Source: Azolla caroliniana (taxonomy: Eukaryota > Polypodiophyta). Taken from it: 64,000 nucleotides of DNA. Of the stretch, positions 23,411-34,604 are shown in pieces (positions within the stretch are counted from its first letter, which is position 1; each line of letters opens with the position of its first letter). A program made the translations under genes and the position numbers. The stretch is taken from NCBI GenBank assembly GCA_043228905.1, contig JBHGNT010000007.1, positions 12,214,001 to 12,278,000 on the forward strand, written 5' to 3'. A model generated the notes under the pieces. It searched no databases. It was not told where the DNA came from and worked only from the letters and a program-made list of their open reading frames with translations.

Positions 23411-25290
23411 AATACAAAGAGCGTGATCAATATTACCCTAAGAATTGGAAGTGATATTTTTGTTGTAAACATAACATTATACCTCTAGTTCAACCTTCCA
23501 TGTTTATGAACTTTCACCATTTTATTAGAAACAAATATGATTGGAAATATAATGATTTTGTCAGTTTTCCATATTGCTTAGGTTATCCTTATCAATGTAT
23601 TGACCTATGTTCATGAAAACACATGGCTACCTAAGGTCAACTCGAACCCTTTGCAATGGACATGACGCAATCCATATGAGGGTCAAGGAAGCAAAGTCAT
23701 CCCCTTCGTCCAATTCATAACCAAATTTGGGTCACCACATCCTAACTGTTCAAACCGAAAGAGAACCGACCACCGCAAAGATATGGCACACATATATTGT
23801 TCCACTTGTGACTATTGACAAGCTAGGTGAATTACCACCTTTCAACGACTATTAATGCATATAGGTCACTATCAGTCAGAGTGTGGCAACGCGGGATACT
23901 TTGCTCTCCTAATCATGTAGCATGCCCCAATTGAAATAGAGTCAATTTGGCATGCTCTATGGGATTTCCTAGAGACTCATCGAATATGGAGGGAGGTTTG
24001 TTGAATACTGCAATTATGCAAAGTGCAAGGCTCAATCAAGTGGGGAAATGTATGTTGGTTATCATGATAGGCCCCAACTAATTGGTATGAACATTAGAAG
24101 GAGGGAATGACGTTGGTGGTAAAGGCACAAGCGATTTTGATTTCCACCACCAACCATGTTCACTCAACATGCATCAATGCCAACGATCAACCCAATAACA
24201 TTATGGACCATATGGAGCAGCGTTGTAGGTGGGTCTTCCCCAATCAAATTGTTCACCAGACGACACTATTGCATGAGATATGGAGTGAAGTTGCAGCCAT
24301 GCTAAGAGTCAATATGATGACATCACGGACATGTCTGAAGGACCTGAAAGAAAATGCTTACTTGTCATCCAACAATGGTCGTCCTCTCCCTTTCTTGAAT
24401 CAGTGGGCCTCCACATAAAATGGAACTATCAAGCCCCTTTTGTGGTATGTATATACCCCACCCGATTCACGAACTAATGCAATGAGATTTTTTTGGAAAA
24501 AAAAGAGCACATGCTAATTGAGTATTTTCAATATTATGTAACTTATATTAAATAGCCACTTTAAGGGGATAGTTAGTTGTCGACATAAGTAATTTAGTTG
24601 TGATGATCCCAATTTATACATCAATTCGGCTTAATTGACGTAATTCAAACATATTATGCTTAACTAATCTTGACAAATGTTGATGTTTGAATATTAATTG
24701 TCTCCCACAAATTGCTTGCTTAAAAATCATTTTATGCTTAATCAATAATTTCATCATCACCTTCTTAAATCTACTAGTGACCATATAAAGAGGACTCATT
24801 TGAGTTTAGTACTCTTTCCATAAAGTTAACACATATTTTAGACTTTTCTTAGACAATCTCTAAACAATTCCCAATTTAGAACCATTATCAATAGATTCTT
24901 GATTTATTGGAGCATAATCATGCATTCGAAAGGACATGAAGACAACGATAAACATGTATTTGTCAAGGTCATAGCGAGAATAAGATAGAATGGAAGAAGA
25001 GAATAAGAGAAGAATGTAGCTATATTAACATGAACAAATGTACTAGAATACGCTGAAGATTGGCATTGAACTAGAATGATTCATCAATGACTAAAGCACT
25101 TGCTTATATAGCAAGGCTAGACACTTGCATGCTCGCCACCTCACATTTATGCAAGACGAGAAGATGGAGAACATGCAAAAGACTTACGTTAAAGAGTAAG
25201 GAAGTATGCCCAAGTGAAAAAAGAACTATGGGGAATTGTGTCTATTGTCAAGGTTGACCGAAACTACTTAAATCGATTAGATGATGATCT
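23411..25290. other. Unassigned sequence, no gene recognised
   Basis: Short open stretches occur (for example 24107-24418 on the plus strand), but none shows a recognisable domain. The part 23640-24420 has somewhat protein-like phrases broken by stops (an IEIESIWHALWDFLETH stretch near 23940) and may be an old coding relic. I cannot name it. Confidence 0.4.
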
Positions 25291-25299
25291 CTAGGTGCT

Positions 25300-25457
25300 T
25301 GACACAGGATATAGCTATGCTGCGATGGATCAAAGATATCAAATCACTTAAATCCGAAGTCCGACATGTTGATGGGAAGGATAATGTTATGGTTGATATG
25401 TTGTTTAAAGCTAGATATGATGGAGAGGTCAAGGAGTTGATGGATGATGAAGAATGA
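25300..25457 (+). pseudogene. Ty3-gypsy RNase H C-terminal fragment
   Basis: A short frame reads RWIKDIKSLKSEVRHVDGKD, then NVMVDMLF and an acidic tail ending at TGA 25455-25457. The order H-V-x-G-K-D-N-x-x-x-D is the C-terminal RNase H signature of gypsy pol. No other part of the element could be recognised next to it. Confidence 0.65.
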
Positions 25458-25719
25458 CTAGACTTCTTTAGGAAGACATCACGTAAAAATGCTTATCTTT
25501 TACATCAAATGCTTTTTAAAGGGAGAGAGTCACCTATTTTTTTCCATCCAATGTTTTTTAACCTCTTTTTATAATGAAAGAGACACTTATATTTGACATC
25601 AAATGTTTTTTTTTCCTTTTTACCTCGAAATTACAAAAATGAAATCATTCCCTAATACATACTTATATAAAGAAAGAGACGCTTATATTTGACATCTTCC
25701 TATTCCTAAAACACACACA

Positions 25720-26350
25720 TATTGAATAATGCACCTAATGCATGTAGTTGTGTCGTACCATCATGTGGTTTGTACAACTCTTCCAGTTTTGCCCACATTG
25801 CAGCAGTCGTGATGAGTCTTCGAATAATGTCTGCTTGCTTGTCATCTACATGTAGTAGAATTTCCAAGCATGCCATTTTATCTCAAGCCTTCCATGTTTT
25901 CCATTCTTCTGATGTTTTATCTATTGGTTCTTCCCAAGTACCATCCACAACCTCAAGAAAACCTTCAATATGTAGTACCAATTCTATCTTTGACTTCCAA
26001 TTTTTAAAATTTTTCTCCATTAACTTATCTAAGACATATTTCCTGCTAGATGTAGTCATATTGATTGTGGATAACTTTGAGTATGCAGAGATTATGATTA
26101 GCGGTTTAGAGATATATGGCTCAAGAGGATAATGCTTAGGATTTTGATCAAAACTTTGCTATGATACCATGTAAGGATTATAACTTTGAAGGAAGGACAT
26201 AAGGATAGAGATGAAGAGGTAAGATATTACAAAATAGATATTGGTATTAACACATGAACTTATACATGTATCCTTAGATGAACTCACCTAAAACATGTGG
26301 TATTGTGGTGATTTAAATACATCTAAAATGTAATTGTTGCAGTTGTAACA
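25720..26350 (-). mobile_element. Copia fragment B: short LTR, primer-binding site and gag start
   Basis: On the minus strand an LTR of about 181 bp starts TGTTACAACTGC at 26350 and ends CCTTACA at 26170. TGGTATCATAGC (26169-26158) follows directly as an initiator-Met-type primer site. Gag starts near 26060 with MTTSSRKYVLDKLMEKNF and continues through a block W..WK.KIELVLHIEGF-like and LLHVDDKQADIIRRLI to about 25720, with one internal stop. This is the UBN2/gag N-terminal region. Everything downstream is missing. Confidence 0.7.
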
Positions 26351-26559
26351 ATCACTCCTATTTTTTGATAATGTTAGCTAACCAATTAGTTTCTATTTTA
26401 AGTGCATCCACATATTCTTCATCGAACTTGACAGATCAAACTTGCAGGAAGAATGAATAAGATAATTTAGGAATGAATTTTCACCATGCTGCACCATTCC
26501 GGACTTTTAGATGGTTTCTAGACTGAGTGTTGCTCACTGCAATACATATTATAAATATG

Positions 26560-26840
26560 TCACCAAAGAAGGCCTCTTGGACTTTATATTCCGCAAGAGC
26601 TTTGGACCAGAAAATGATATGATTACGTAAGTTGCGGATTTTCGGATGTGAAGCGTACTTGCTTGTGCCTAAGAATGAATGCCGAAAGCTCGAGCCCAGG
26701 TCAAGAAAATGTATTCTCTTAGGTTATGGACCTGACGACAATTTTGGCTACCGACTCTGGGACCCGGAAACTTGACAAATCGTCTGAAGTTCGGATGTTG
26801 TCTTCAATGAGTCAGAGATGCACAAGGTGACTGAAAGGTT
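26560..26840 (+). pseudogene. Copia integrase C-terminal fragment
   Basis: The frame reads LRIFGCEAYLLVPKNE, then RSRKCILLGYGPDD and NFGYRLWDPETRQIV, followed by SSDVVFNESE. These blocks are typical of the copia integrase C-terminal part (K.CIFLGY...GYRLWDP....RDVVFNE). Stops occur before and inside. Neither an LTR nor RT is attached on this strand. Confidence 0.75.
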
Positions 26841-27051
26841 GATCGAGTTAAGAAAAGTCACCTTTTTGGATGTGTCGACTCTTCTTGATGGCCCGACGTA
26901 AAATACAAGGTCACGTTCACGAGTAGCCGAGCCTCCTATTCTCGATTCAACTGAGAACAATACTACATGGGTTACCCTCAGGAGTAGAAAGAAGACAAGG
27001 AGTTAAGCCGAAATGGCTAGCAATCGGTTATATTATGAAAACCAAAGTTGA

Positions 27052-28075
27052 ATGTGATATGAAGCGATATAGTAGATGTAGATACGAATAGTTATAAGCC
27101 TTCATGCTAGAGATATGATCCGAAGGGATGTGTCGATCCAATCCGGCATTGTAAACTTACATGGTTACCTATAAAAGGGACATGAATTTTGTACATAGGG
27201 GGGTTGTGTATTACGAGTTAATATAGAAGAGTTCTGTGTATACAATACCCTTTTGTATGTTGATATATGTGTGTTAATTCTTAATTAAGTTCCTAATTTC
27301 CGTGTTGTGATTGGCCGATCAATGGTGTAGCCAATTCAGATTGTGTTATCTGATTTGATTGAAGTTGAATCCTTGATAGTTGATGGTTGATCCAACTCAT
27401 AGTAATTGTTCATTGTGGTCTGATTCAATCCATCACTCCTATCACGAACCTTTGGATAAGGGGTACCCAGGGATTGGGTATATAACTATGCTTTATAGGG
27501 ATTAGGAACACAAATTTGGCGACCACGATTCATTTGTGAGAGGCAACAAACGATGGAGGATGGATGTCATCTAGATAAATTGGCGACCCACTAACCGATC
27601 GGGAGAAGAGGGCATGTAAACAGGAGGAATACCAAAGAGCAATCGAGTAAATCCAATGGGATAGATAATTTCCTCGAAGCATTCGGAAGGTAGCCAAACA
27701 AGCGTTTCAAACACACAACAACAATGAAGACAAGTGCGACATGACTGCCCTTATCGACATTGAATCAACCCTGCATACATTATCAGCGCAAGAAAAAGAT
27801 TCGACCACATTCATTGACTTGGAGGACAACACTAATAGTTCTAGTCCGGATGAAGACACATCCGAAAACCAAAGTCCAGTCAAGTTACCATCCCATTCTC
27901 GACATTCCGGATGAACAAGCAATAGAGAACCTGGTATGAACACCGTAGGTCATAATAGTGACTCCAATCCAAACGCCATTGGCTAAAGTAGAAAATCCTA
28001 TAAGGATATCCCCAGCTGAAGTAGAGGCTTCAACACAACCACTACCGGATGGTTCACTAGTGCCGCTAACATACT
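27052..28075 (+). mobile_element. Gypsy fragment: 5' LTR, primer site and gag start, related to the full-length element
   Basis: A putative LTR runs from about 27052 (TGTGATATGAAG) to about 27512 (GGAACACA), with a TATAAAAG box near 27174. TTTGGCGACCACGATTC follows at 27515-27531, identical to the primer-site region of the gypsy at 30127-40766. After it, a broken frame (REKRACKQEEYQRAIE, then RSIRKVAKQAFQTHNNNE, then IDIESTLHTLSAQ) lines up with the N-terminus of that element's gag (RLRKREAFQQAVEE, KVIRRVAVESLRGQQ, DAESILHALA). The piece ends near 28075, where a minus-strand copia fragment begins. The LTR start is uncertain. Confidence 0.65.
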
Positions 28076-28079
28076 TGAG

Positions 28080-29470
28080 TATTCGGTGCGCTCATTGAAG
28101 GTGCACCACGATCGACCTTTGCATAAATTGGTTGATTGCTTTGACCGGATAACTGATGTCGGGTCGGGTGATCATTAAGTAAATAAGGCTACCGACAATT
28201 TGTCAGAACCATCTCTCATTGCAGGCCGGTCCGGAGTCGGGACGACGCTTCAGGTTCCGGTCCAAGGGTGTGGAGACTTGTCGGCAATCCATCATGCCGA
28301 ACTTGTACAACATATTCAACACATAGTGTCGATGTGAGAGCAATATGTCGTTGGGGATAGGTCCTGAGGAAATAATGAAGATCCCCTAGGTCCTTCATTT
28401 CGAATGCATCCGACAGTTGGGACTTCACTCGGTCGATTTGAGCGAGTTCGGGTCTGGTGATGATTAGATCATCCACATATAGCAATATACATACTAGATC
28501 TTCCGGACCTCTACGGATGAACAATGAAGAGTCGGACTTGGAGGCTGCAAACCCCATCTTACGCAACCAATGCGTGATTTTCGAATTCCAAGTTCAGCGG
28601 GCTTGCTTCAAGCCGTAGAGTGACTTCTTGAGTGAGCACACTACCGATGTATTCAACTCCGATTGAAATCCGGGGGGTTGGATCATATAGACTTGTTCTT
28701 CAAGATCGCCTTGAAGAAACACATTCTTCACTTCCATTTGGTGAAGATGTTACCCCCTTGCTGCAGTAACCGCTAGCACCACACAAACCATTGTCATCTT
28801 CGCTACTTGAGCAAAGGTCTCATCGTAGTCGATTCCATGGGTCTGCGCATATCCTTTGGCCACTAACCGGGCCTTGTACTAGTTGACCGAACCGTCAGCA
28901 ATGTACTTCACCTTATATACCCACTTGCAATCGATCGATTTGCAATGTTGGGCAAGGTCAACTAGGTCCCATTTGTCATTAGCATCAAGTGCCCACATTT
29001 CTTCCTCCATCGCGACACGCCAATGCGCATCCTTTGCAGCTTCTGCATAACTCTCCAGCTCACGCACTTCCGCCACTTTCGTCATGTACGCATAGTGATG
29101 CGCCATGTACTCATTATTACTGTACCATTTTAGGGGGTTCTCTGGTGGGTCGATCGGTGTAACTTCTCATTAGCCAATTTCAAGGCCCTCTTGGTCGGCT
29201 CTGACTTCATCTCTGAAGGTCTGTCTTCGTTCTTTCTAGAATCAGTCTCGCTCCGAACCAACTCATCTCTACCGGTGTCGTATTCTGGCATCTTCTTCTT
29301 CCCCTTTTCTTTGCGGGTGAACCATCTCCTCGGTTCCTTACGTGGGGAGAGCACGACCGAGTCTCCACTACTCGTTGACTCTTCATCCGACTGATCGTTC
29401 CGACTCAGTCACTCATTCGGCCCACTTAGCGGAAATGAGATCGGACTCTCATCTAGAGTACCGAATGACG
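28080..29470 (-). pseudogene. Copia fragment C: linker and reverse transcriptase
   Basis: Minus strand. A Lys-rich linker (KRALKLANEKLHRSTHQR) leads to the RT N-terminal part (HHYAYMTKVAEVRELESYAE, CKWVYKVKYIADGS). RT follows with [50 protein letters not shown] and the catalytic block CILLYVDDLIIT, then SQLSDAFEMKDLGDLHYFL. Several stops interrupt it. Integrase and RNase H are not attached. The linker and RT closely resemble the plus-strand copy at 47853-49040 and, more distantly, copia F at 61880-63470. Confidence 0.85.
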
Positions 29471-29479
29471 ATGGCAACA

Positions 29480-30121
29480 TGCACGAAGAAGTATGATGTG
29501 CACTGATGATGTGTGAGAGGAAGTCGCAAAATCATTTGCGGTGGAAAGTATGTGTGAGAGAGCGAGAAATGGAATCAACAAGAGTGCAAGAATGGCAACA
29601 ATGTATGTGCAAGTGTGTGGGAAATTGCGACAATGTGCGTGTGCAGGAAAGCGTGGTGCGAGATGCTTGTTGAATCTTATAAACGTCTAATAATTGTGCC
29701 TGGCCTGAGAAACACGGATGTTAAGGTCGAGAAAGAGAATGACACTATCTTGATGATAATGAGAGAGAGACAGGGCATGAATTGATGGAAGATTTTTCAA
29801 ATCAGATGGAGAACAAAACAAAACGGGCGGGGAAATGGCTAGATCTGACAAACACGGATAGAGATAAAGTCAGCCGAACAACTGGAAAGAAAGAGGAATG
29901 GACAACTAGAAAGAGGGAGACGAAGAAACAACCAGAAAGACATGGCCGGACAACGGATGGGCCAGACGGTTGGACAACGAGGAAGACAATCAGAGACGGA
30001 AACGGCTGAACTACCGGACAGAACAATGACGGAGATGGGAACAATGGACAACGACCACAGTGGTCGGACAGTGGCCGAAGAGCGACCAGAACGACGATCA
30101 AACAGCGGCCAGAGTGGCCGA
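29480..30121. other. Low-complexity ACAAC/GGACAAC-rich sequence flanking the gypsy element
   Basis: 29780-30121 is rich in degenerate phrases such as GGACAAC, CCGAACAAC and CGGACAG. Long open frames on both strands here reflect skewed composition and show no domain. The stretch forms the left target flank of the gypsy insertion. Confidence 0.5.
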
Positions 30122-30126
30122 ACAAC

Positions 30127-31190
30127 TGTTATTCTTTAGGGCCGGACAATGGCCTAACACAGGGTGTCCCTTTGAGATACTTCACCAAAGGGGTGCTGTG
30201 GTGATAAAGTTAGACCGACTATTAATGGAACCCTGATTGGTTACTAAGTAGCGAGATCATTAGTCACAATACACGTGTAGGATAAATTACACTTAGCACA
30301 AAATGGTAATTAACAATGATTAAAATACAGAACAACAACACTCTATTGTTGGGAGACAGGTCCCTCCGGATGGGAAGGGAGAAGAACAATGCTGATAAGC
30401 AAACTCGGCCGAGGCCGGAACCGGATGAGGAGTACCCGGCTACGGAGAGCCGGATGGTGCAGACCCGGTGAGGAATGCTCACCGGATGAAGAGACATATT
30501 CGTAAATATGTTTCTGAGAGTCCATCGAGGTTATATTTGTAAATAGCCAGAAAGTCATATTAGTATAAATATGACTTAGGGCAAACTTTTAATGTGTGTT
30601 GTCATTCTTGTTGGTGCAATAACAGAGAGAGCGCGTAACTGTGTACAGTGAGAGAGAGAGAAAGAGGTCGTTGCCTCTGTTGTAACCGCCGCCTGTGGCG
30701 AGGATCGTGAGCACGAGGTCGTTGCCTCCGTGAACTCACTGTTGTACATTCTAACATAGTGATAGTTTGCAGCTTGTGGGCTGCCGTTGTTTTTTCCCTT
30801 AGTTTGGGTTTTTCCACGTAAACATCTTGCGTACTCTTTCCTTCTTCGTGTCGTGCTTTATTTCCCATTTTTTGTGCATGATTCTAAGCTTGGTTGTGGC
30901 CGAGCGCTGCGCATAGGGAGCGTGTAGTTCCCGTCATCTATTAATTATCCGCCAATGATTACAATCTAGTCGGGCCCTTTTATAGGTCTTCGGCTTTAGG
31001 TACAAACTGGTGCCAACCGGCAATCGGCTACGAACCGGTCCGGATCTGGATCAGCATACCGACTCCGGGTCCGTCCATTCGCTTCTCAAAATCATAATAA
31101 TTCTATAATATAACATTCTAACTAATCAGCTCCCGGTTATTAATTATCCCCCTTTTCCCATTCTGGACTTCCCTTGCCGGCCGGCTAACA
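30127..31190 (-). repeat. 3' LTR of the gypsy element, split by a solo LTR
   Basis: The LTR consists of 30127-30346 and 30937-31190 with the 590-bp insertion 30347-30936 between them, after removal of which (with the 5-bp duplication) about 469 bp remain, matching the other LTR. The target duplication ACAAC precedes it at 30122-30126. No clear polypurine tract is visible at its internal edge (31191 on). Confidence 0.9.
30347..30936 (+). mobile_element. Copia-type solo LTR nested in the gypsy 3' LTR
   Basis: It begins TGTTGGGAGACAGG and ends GTTCCCGTCA, flanked on both sides by the 5-bp duplication TCTAT (30342-30346 and 30937-30941). The uninterrupted gypsy LTR at 40299-40766 shows the empty site. 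A TATAAATATGACTTAGGGC block near 30565 and a CCACGTAAACATC block near 30815 resemble the LTR of copia A, so it is a relative of that family. LTR-LTR recombination explains the loss of the internal part. Confidence 0.9.
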
Positions 31191-31345
31191 CATGGCATGC
31201 CTGTGGGACAGTACCTTGTACGTCGACTCTCACGATCCGGCCTTCATTCATCCTCCAAAATGTCCAGAATGCTTTGATCTAAAGGTTCCAATGGTTCCTC
31301 GGGAAGCTATTATGTCGTCTGTTGTTGCTGTTGTTCCTCCTCCTA

Positions 31346-34300
31346 CTATTCCTGCGGTTGTGGCTGCTCTTCTTTCCGCTCCAGTTCCAGTTGTGGCTGC
31401 TGCTGGTTGACGTCCGTTGCCTGTGGCTCCGTTGGTCTGACCAACTCTGTCTCCATTTCTGGCTCGACTGGTCTTACCGGCTCTTCCTCCTTTTCTGGCT
31501 CAACTGACCTTGGCGTCTCTTGGCTCTGCTGTCCGGCGTGCACCGGTTCCTACGGATGACCTTCCTCTAGCGGCTCCTCCTAAGTACTCTCTAGTTGGCT
31601 TCCCCCGGCTTTAACCGACGTTTGTTCTGAAGATGGCTCCTCGTCACTGATGCTAATCGTCGCAGTTTTCTTGGCCACTTCTTGCCGTCGTCGTTCCCGT
31701 TCGTACTTTTCGAAACGGCGTTGGTTGTCCAACTGGTCATCATCCAACTATGCCACCAACTGGCGTACCGCCACCCTTTGCTCATCAGCCAAGGATATGA
31801 AATCATCCGCCAGTTCCTCTTTTATTGCTTCAATGCTTTCTTTATCCAGGATGCAAACTTTTTCGCCTTCTTTCCGCCGGTTTTCTGCATCTGCCCGCAA
31901 CAATTGTAGCTCTGATGCCTGCTTAGCCCACTTCGACCGCCAATGTACTAAGCTTTCTTCCACCAATTGCTTCGTTCGATTCCTCCATGCCAGTACGATG
32001 TCCCGGATCCGCCCCAACCCCATCTTTGACTTGTTTTTCGCAGCCTGTTTTTCGTCCTTCAATTGTTTGATCAGGCTTGCGGTTGCCACTTCTTGGCTTC
32101 TATAGTGCATGAGTTGGGTCTGATATGTTGTTTGAACTCTATTCAGAGTTATTGTAGCCCCCTCCATTTCCACATGGTGCTGCACTTGCAGGTCAAGTCG
32201 CTCTTTCACTGATGCCGCCAGTTGTTTCGCTACTTCGGCTCCCTTCGATTGCTCTTCCATCAATGCCGTCATCAACCGGTTAACTTCCTCCCGGAGTTCT
32301 CTGCACTTTTCCTGCTGCCGATCACTTTCGGTAGTCAATTATGATTGGCATCCAAATGCTTATAATCCCGGTGCAGTCGGTTGAAGTCATCGGTTTTCTG
32401 TTTCAGCTTTTGATTGATAAGCCAACGAGCGCGGTCCTCACGGTCTTTTTGTTGTCGGAGCTCTTCTTTGAGGCGCTCAATCTCCACTTCCGCCGTCCTC
32501 CGGAGTTTCTCTTTTTCTTGAAGGAGTTTGTCTTTCTCTTCTTTTAGCCGGTCATACGCTTGATGACCTCTTCTCAAGCTTTCCTCTGTTTGGCGGAGGC
32601 TGTCGGCCGTTCTCCTTTGTTCCTCCTCCTCCGCCACCTTTTCCAATTCTCATTCCTTGGCTCGTAAGGCTTCTTCTACTGCCAGGTCTTCCATTAATGT
32701 GGCAAGCTCATGTGCTGATGATTTATGAGTATCCGGGCCTGCCGCCGTCACCAAGGTTTGATCGTTCTGTAGAGTTACCGGGGCCACCGGTTCCGATTGT
32801 TGTGGTCCTTCAATGACCAACTTGGCCATTTCTGTTCTGGCCTTCTCTATGTCTTCTTCCATGCTCCGGATTCTTGACCGGGCCATCTCCAATTCCTCGG
32901 TTGTGGCTAGCAACCGGGCTTCCTACGCTTTCTCTTCCGCTTCTAAGTGGAAGACAACACCATTCACTTATTCTGCTACCCATCAGAGCCATTGACTGTC
33001 GGTGCCTTGTTGTCGTGCCGATTCTGGTCGTGGGATGGCGTTTTCACTGGTCACGAGCCAACTATTGACAATTACGTCAAACGACCGCTCCGATTCTGGC
33101 TGTTGCTGCTGCGGCGGTGATATCGGCAATTCAATGATCGGTTCTTGATCCACCGATACTATCATGTCTTGGACCGCTGGTTCCACGATGTCCTACCGCA
33201 ACACTTGCTCCGTCCCCGATTCTTGTTGAGCCAGTTCTGCCGCCTTCCTCGGCTGCGGTTCCTCAGGGAGGGGTTCCCATATACTGTCCTCTGTTAGCCT
33301 TGATGTCCCCCCTTCGTGGCCCTTTTCACTTGTCTAGCAACGTTGTAGCAGCGTCTCGGTCGGCTCTCGTCTTCCTATTGTTCTTCTTCCAGGGTCTTGT
33401 TGTTGATTAACGCCGACAAGGGGTCCTGCCCCTGCGTTTTCTTTGGTTGTTGTTCTGCTTGTTGTTCCGACAGGCGCAACTTGATTTTCAACGGTCTCCT
33501 CGAGGTGTCCACCGATGCCTCCTTCTCTGCCAGCCGTTTCCGATTAGGCCATTCCTTCGCCTAGGTAGCCAGGTGTTGTTGCCGTTTTGAAACTGTTTTG
33601 GGGGTCGATTTTGTCGGTCTTCCCCTCTTCCTTTGTTTCATGGGCTCCACCGGCGGTGCTAATAGAGTGAGCCATTGCGCCACTACTGTCAACATCATTT
33701 TGCCATCTTTTATTGAGACGATGGCAATGCTCAGGCCGTTGGTAATCATTACTGACCAATCCACCTGTACTCCCTCGTAGGTGGTTATGATCAAACCGGC
33801 TCTATTCCTGGGCATCGCCGGTGGTCGGGGGTATACATGGTCATACTCGTGGAGTACCCGAGCAATTTCTCGAAACAAAAGGTCTTCACCGCCTTGCGTG
33901 CGAGTGCGGTATGCCTTGTTGCCCAGGGATTATTCCCCAAAATACCTCGTCAGCAGCTCCTGTGAAGGGTTGTCGATCGAGCAAATTCCCCCTTTCGGTA
34001 GGCCGGTCATGGCTCAGATGGCTTCCTCGATGATGATCTCCGTGTCAATGTCTTTAACGACATTTTCCGCATCTCCGTGCGGCGGTGCTTCGACTATTCA
34101 CAAGAATCCCTCTAGACCGTGTTGCTTCAACCATTTCTTAGCCGCTTCTGAGAGTACCATGCATTCCATGTCATCTTCGGAGTCGATAGGTTGTGGTAAG
34201 ATGGGTGCGCCTGCGTGTTCTGCGTGCTCTCGCCTGATCACTCGTAATCGCCTGTGTACGCTGAGATCTTTGTGTTCGCGAAATGAAAGGGTCTCTACGC

Positions 34301-34443
34301 GGCGAAGGTTTTCTTTCTCCATGCATGGCGCCTTTTCTTGATTCCCGCGCATGCACGTCCTGTACTAATATAGCAGTCTGTTGACACGTGGTGCGCCTTT
34401 CTTTTTTAAAGGCTTTAATTAGCCACCCACCACACCTTTCCAA
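31346..34443 (-). pseudogene. Third ORF of the gypsy element: long coiled-coil protein between integrase and 3' LTR
   Basis: About 1,000 codons in the same direction as pol, starting 160 bp after it. The first part (34443-33561) has a basic N-terminus, then RYFGE, DLLFREIARVLHEYDHVYP, a block ITTYEGVQVDWSVMITNG and VVAQWLTLLAPPVEP, followed by a Lys/Arg-rich KQRKRGRPTKS (AT-hook-like GRP). The middle (about 32995-31750) is a long coiled coil rich in Glu, Lys, Arg and Leu (RLKEEKDKLLQEKEKLRR, ELREEVNRLMTALMEEQ). The end (31543-31346) repeats EPEKEEEPVRPVEPEME-type phrases. Stops lie at 34098, 34014-34016, 33930-33932, 31748 and 31550-31552, and a frameshift near 32335. I recognise no enzyme. 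Extra ORFs at this place are known in Tat-type elements, but this one is sense-oriented and mostly coiled coil. Function unknown. Confidence 0.7.
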
Positions 34444-34604
34444 AGTGCCCGTTCGCTCCTCGCCTCTGCATGATGACTTTTTTCTTTCTTTTTTTTCAAA
34501 TTGAGTTTTAGTTAACCGGAAGCACCGGGGCTGTATCCCGGTTTTTCCCCATCTTCACATTTGTCGGCCACATGTTTGTCATTATCAAGTAACGCAAGCT
34601 CTGC

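Noticed and set aside
24107-24418. 103-codon plus-strand ORF
   Set aside because: No recognisable domain, no flanking exon signals, and neighbouring sequence is full of stops; it may be a relic but cannot be supported as a gene.
29782-30139. Charged ORFs on plus and proline/serine-rich ORFs on minus strand
   Set aside because: Low-complexity ACAAC/GGACAAC sequence produces open frames on both strands; no homology seen.
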